A stretch of 7,542 bases of DNA, from the NCBI GenBank assembly GCA_002346525.1, contig DDZY01000077.1:4164-11705 (forward strand), written 5' to 3'. The position numbers and the translations under genes were made by a program. Below the pieces are notes generated by a model. That model did not search any database. It worked only from the letters and a program-made list of their open reading frames with translations, and was not told where the DNA came from. Position 1 is the stretch's first letter. Every line of letters starts with the position of its first letter. This document shows, piece after piece, positions 5,423 to 7,542 of the stretch. This DNA is from Proteobacteria bacterium UBA2996 (GTDB taxonomy: Bacteria > Pseudomonadota > Gammaproteobacteria > Arenicellales > UBA868).

Positions 5423-6133
5423 TTATTCCGATGCCACCAAAACGGGCGCCGTCAGGTCCGAAAGAGACATCCCTTGCTTACCGGACGCATCAAAGTTGGC
5501 GGGATCAAGCCATGCCTCAAAAGCCGTTTTTAACTTGGGCCATTCGAGATCGATCGTCGCATACCAGGCGGTATCACGGTTGCGCCCTTTATAAACCGTT
5601 GCCTGGCGGAAGATACCTTCGAAGGATAGGCCCAGCCTTAACGCCGCACGGCGTGACCGCTGGTTCAGTGCATCGCACTTCCACTCGTATCGGCGGTAGC
5701 CCAGCGCGAAAGCATGCTTCATCATGAGGTACATGGCCTCTGTTGCAGCTGGCGTTTTCTGCAGTTGAAGTGAAAAATGGATATGTCCGACCTCAATGGA
5801 GCCATTGGCGGGCGTAATCCGCAGGTAACTTGCCACCCCCACGGCTTTTTCTTGGCCGTCCATTACCGTGTAGAAAAGAGGATCACTTTCGCCGGCGACC
5901 GCTTCCAGCCAGGTCTTCAGTGTCGACGGAGAGTCAAAGGGTCCATAGGGCAGGTAGGTCCAGTCGATGTTCTTGGCGTCCTTTGCAAAAGCCGCGAAGA
6001 GATCTGCTGTATGCGTCTCGGGATCAAGGCGTGTCAGTCGACAGTAGTTGCCTTCCATTGACTCTTTGGTGGGCAAAGGCGGGGGCTGCCAACCGTCGAC
6101 GGTAAAGCCAAGGTCGAGATCAGAATCAGGCAT
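5423..6133 (-). CDS. GNAT-family N-acetyltransferase (RimL-like)
   Basis: Seen: 236 residues. The GNAT domain spans about 28-195: an N-terminal strand (YCRLTRLDPETH), the core strand AVGVASYLRITPANGSIEVG (97-116), a cofactor-loop region QLQKTPAATEAMYLMMKHAF (123-142), then EWKCDALNQRSRRAALRLG (150-168) and FEGIFRQATVYKGRNRDTAW (171-190), where an Asn and the RAALRLG helix are typical of the Acetyltransf_3 branch. Known: relatives transfer acetyl from acetyl-CoA to amines, including protein N-termini and small molecules. The usual R/Q-x-x-G-x-G/A loop is Q125-K-T-P-A-A here, which I believe is common in this subgroup. ATG 6133 lacks a Shine-Dalgarno. It lies 107 bases downstream of the second enolase-superfamily gene on the same strand, so it may be a separate unit. 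The substrate is unknown. Confidence 0.88.
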   Translation of the reverse strand: MPDSDLDLGFTVDGWQPPPLPTKESMEGNYCRLTRLDPETHTADLFAAFAKDAKNIDWTYLPYGPFDSPSTLKTWLEAVAGESDPLFYTVMDGQEKAVGVASYLRITPANGSIEVGHIHFSLQLQKTPAATEAMYLMMKHAFALGYRRYEWKCDALNQRSRRAALRLGLSFEGIFRQATVYKGRNRDTAWYATIDLEWPKLKTAFEAWLDPANFDASGKQGMSLSDLTAPVLVASE

Positions 6134-6240
6134 CGGAGGTTCGAGTTCTAACTGGACGGGATATTTACGAATCTGTCGCAGGGTATCTGAGATTTTTTCT
6201 TACCGCAATGTCTGTAACCCAGCTACCTGATGTCGCGGAC

Positions 6241-7344
6241 TCAGGTCCAGACTATTTCAGCAGACCCCAACCGCGCCCTAACTTGATCGACGTTAAAGCC
6301 ATACGGAAAAGAAGGAGAGATCCGGCTGGTTGTGGTGTGTATCAGCCCATCCAGATCAGGATTGCGGGTTAAGGGCTCGCGCAGATCGCATCCCGCGATG
6401 AGCAGATCGGGCGGTGCGCCCATCGCAAGATTCACGATAGCTGCGCTGGCGATGTCGCCGCACCAGGGTCCGTCAATCCGCATCTTGATGCCCGCTTCTG
6501 TACAAAGATCCCGGATCTGCCGGGCGGTGCTGAGTCCGCCGATCAATGCAGGTTTGACGCACATGCCAAAGGCTGTGCCATCGTGAATGGCACGTTTTGC
6601 GGTATCAAAATCCCTGCTGGTTTCGCCGTCTAGGAGTATTTGTGTATCGAAAGCTTCGAGCAGTTCCCGGTTTTCTTCATAGCGCCCGCATGGCTCTTCC
6701 CAGATCAGACGGGTATCCTGAATTGCACCCATCGCTTCGCTCGCCTGGGCGGGCGACCATCCACCGTTGGCGTCAACCAAAAGGGTTTGGGATTCGTGCA
6801 TGAGGTCGAGCGCTGTTCGGATGAGTCCGAGTTCATGTACAAGGCTGTATACCCCCACCTTGATTTGAATGACCTTTCGTTTCGGCCCGGCCGTCGACAT
6901 TCTTTGGCGAACGCGATCGGGTTGCTCCTCGGAGATTGAAAAATAGTCCTCGATGCTGGTGTTGAGTGTGCCACCGAGCACATCCGCAAAGGCAACACCG
7001 GCCTGTCGCGCCAGAAGATCGTAATAGGCCGTCTCCAGCCCAAAGGTGATTCCGTTCCAGGAAGCGTCTTTTTCCTGAATCTGGTCGATGAGGTTACGAA
7101 GCATGTCGTCAGATTGTCCAATGAGGTCCGCCAGCAGGGTGGCCGTCTCCGAATAGCATGCAAGACGCTCTTTTGGTTCAAGCGCCGGGGCAGGCACGAT
7201 CTCTCCAAGACCACAGACGCCTTCGTCCGTATGCAGGCACAGCACCTGCCCGAAAGTGGTTTCCTGGACGACGTGGGACATCTTGTAGGGCCCGTCCCGA
7301 AATGGGATCTTGAGATCCCAGAGCTCGATCTTTGTCAGGCGCAT
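6241..7344 (-). CDS. Second enolase-superfamily (mandelate racemase / muconate cycloisomerase-like) enzyme
   Basis: Seen: 367 residues. The capping domain spans about 1-125, including GPYKMSHV (18-25), the substrate-covering loop. The barrel holds K162 (IQIKVG) and K264 (FGMCVKPALIGG) as the two likely acid/base lysines. Metal ligands are D191 (DANGGW), E216 (WEEPC) and D239 (LLDGETS); the strand-7/8 region reads RIDGPWCGDI (289-298). Known: enzymes with lysines on both sides of the barrel racemise, epimerise, dehydrate or cycloisomerise carboxylates after proton abstraction. The layout is the same as in the HpbD-like enzyme at 132-1235, but the two proteins are clearly diverged; where that enzyme has W319, this one has D320 (GCDLREP). 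Inferred: a different substrate, perhaps an amine or hydroxy acid of the same pathway. ATG 7344 is the only start in the open frame after the Rieske gene's stop, 54 bases upstream; no Shine-Dalgarno is visible. Confidence 0.82.
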   Translation of the reverse strand: MRLTKIELWDLKIPFRDGPYKMSHVVQETTFGQVLCLHTDEGVCGLGEIVPAPALEPKERLACYSETATLLADLIGQSDDMLRNLIDQIQEKDASWNGITFGLETAYYDLLARQAGVAFADVLGGTLNTSIEDYFSISEEQPDRVRQRMSTAGPKRKVIQIKVGVYSLVHELGLIRTALDLMHESQTLLVDANGGWSPAQASEAMGAIQDTRLIWEEPCGRYEENRELLEAFDTQILLDGETSRDFDTAKRAIHDGTAFGMCVKPALIGGLSTARQIRDLCTEAGIKMRIDGPWCGDIASAAIVNLAMGAPPDLLIAGCDLREPLTRNPDLDGLIHTTTSRISPSFPYGFNVDQVRARLGSAEIVWT

Positions 7345-7398
7345 GGGCCGGACGCGGAATTTGTGCTGACGGTTGCCTTCCGCAAAACGTGATGGAGG

Positions 7399-7542
7399 TT
7401 ATTGATCGGCCGAGACCATCGCCTGGTATATCAGGCGGGCAAAGTGCTGTTGTACCGGGTCCCAGTACGGAGAGAGCACGCCGCCATCAAAGGCGTCTGA
7501 AAGGCGGCCCTTTTGCATTCTTTCCAGAATACCGATGTCTTC
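7399..7542 (-). CDS. C-terminus of a Rieske-type oxygenase alpha subunit (partial)
   Basis: Seen: the last 47 codons of a minus-strand gene that enters from the right edge and stops at TAA 7401-7399. It begins EDIGILERMQKGRLSDAFDG and continues GVLSPYWDPVQQHFARLIYQ. The pattern E-D-x-x-x-x-E-x-x-Q-x-G followed by a short loop and an aromatic-rich final helix is characteristic of the catalytic-domain end of aromatic-ring hydroxylating / N-demethylating oxygenase alpha subunits. Known: these use a Rieske [2Fe-2S] cluster and a mononuclear iron, fed by a ferredoxin or reductase; the cluster and iron ligands would lie outside the window. It is followed 54 bases later by the second enolase-superfamily gene on the same strand, suggesting an operon. 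Family assignment from 47 residues is probable, substrate class unknown. Confidence 0.65.
   Translation of the reverse strand, partial: EDIGILERMQKGRLSDAFDGGVLSPYWDPVQQHFARLIYQAMVSADQ

Noticed and set aside
5394..5429. Inverted repeat GGAATAA / TTATTCC with a 22-base loop between the convergent dehalogenase and GNAT stops
   Set aside because: It arises because both genes end in the same Glu codon and TAA stop; the stem is AT-rich, the loop long and there is no T-run, so it is not a convincing terminator.
6192..6198. T-run suggesting a plus-strand terminator between the GNAT and second enolase-superfamily genes
   Set aside because: No stable GC-rich stem precedes it, and both flanking genes are on the minus strand, where it reads as an A-tract.
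6134..6240. TTGCGG and TACCCT spaced 17 bases on the minus strand as a GNAT promoter
   Set aside because: The -10 match is too poor (three of six) to report as a promoter by eye.

Overview
The window is a gene-dense, moderately GC-rich piece of bacterial chromosome, most likely from a Pseudomonadota (alpha- or gammaproteobacterial) member. That placement rests on gene content and style: an HpbD-like enolase-superfamily enzyme, Rieske oxygenase parts, a BaxI_1-type membrane protein and a type I haloalkane dehalogenase. No rRNA, tRNA, CRISPR, insertion sequence or phage gene was seen. Both edges cut through genes.

Left part (1-1602): the last 26 codons of an unidentified gene, then on the plus strand an enolase-superfamily enzyme very close to 4-hydroxyproline-betaine 2-epimerase (HpbD) and cis-3-hydroxyproline dehydratases. 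Tail-to-tail with it on the minus strand is a stand-alone plant-type [2Fe-2S] ferredoxin resembling the C-terminal domain of Rieske-oxygenase reductases; its 3' end looks frameshifted. Middle (1603-5400): a 208-base divergent intergenic region, a metallo-beta-lactamase-fold hydrolase on plus, then a minus-strand operon read right to left as BaxI_1 membrane protein, a previously easy-to-miss 43-residue membrane protein (TGATG overlap), and an EamA/DMT exporter. Divergent from that operon is a haloalkane dehalogenase whose start is best placed at a TTG. Right part (5423-7542): three minus-strand genes, read right to left as the C-terminus of a Rieske oxygenase alpha subunit, a second enolase-superfamily enzyme, and a GNAT acetyltransferase.

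How they may work together: two enolase-superfamily enzymes, one ferredoxin and one Rieske oxygenase are the parts list of pathways that epimerise and N-demethylate quaternary amines such as proline betaines. The link is an inference; the parts are split by unrelated-looking genes and no demethylase reductase, transporter or imino-acid oxidase is seen here. The dehalogenase, MBL hydrolase, DMT transporter and acetyltransferase look like general accessory or detoxification genes. I see no convincing novel multi-gene system; the most checkable oddities are the ferredoxin frameshift, the 43-residue protein, the DhlA-type dehalogenase lacking DhlA's cap insertion, and the contrasting substrate pockets of the two enolase-superfamily enzymes.
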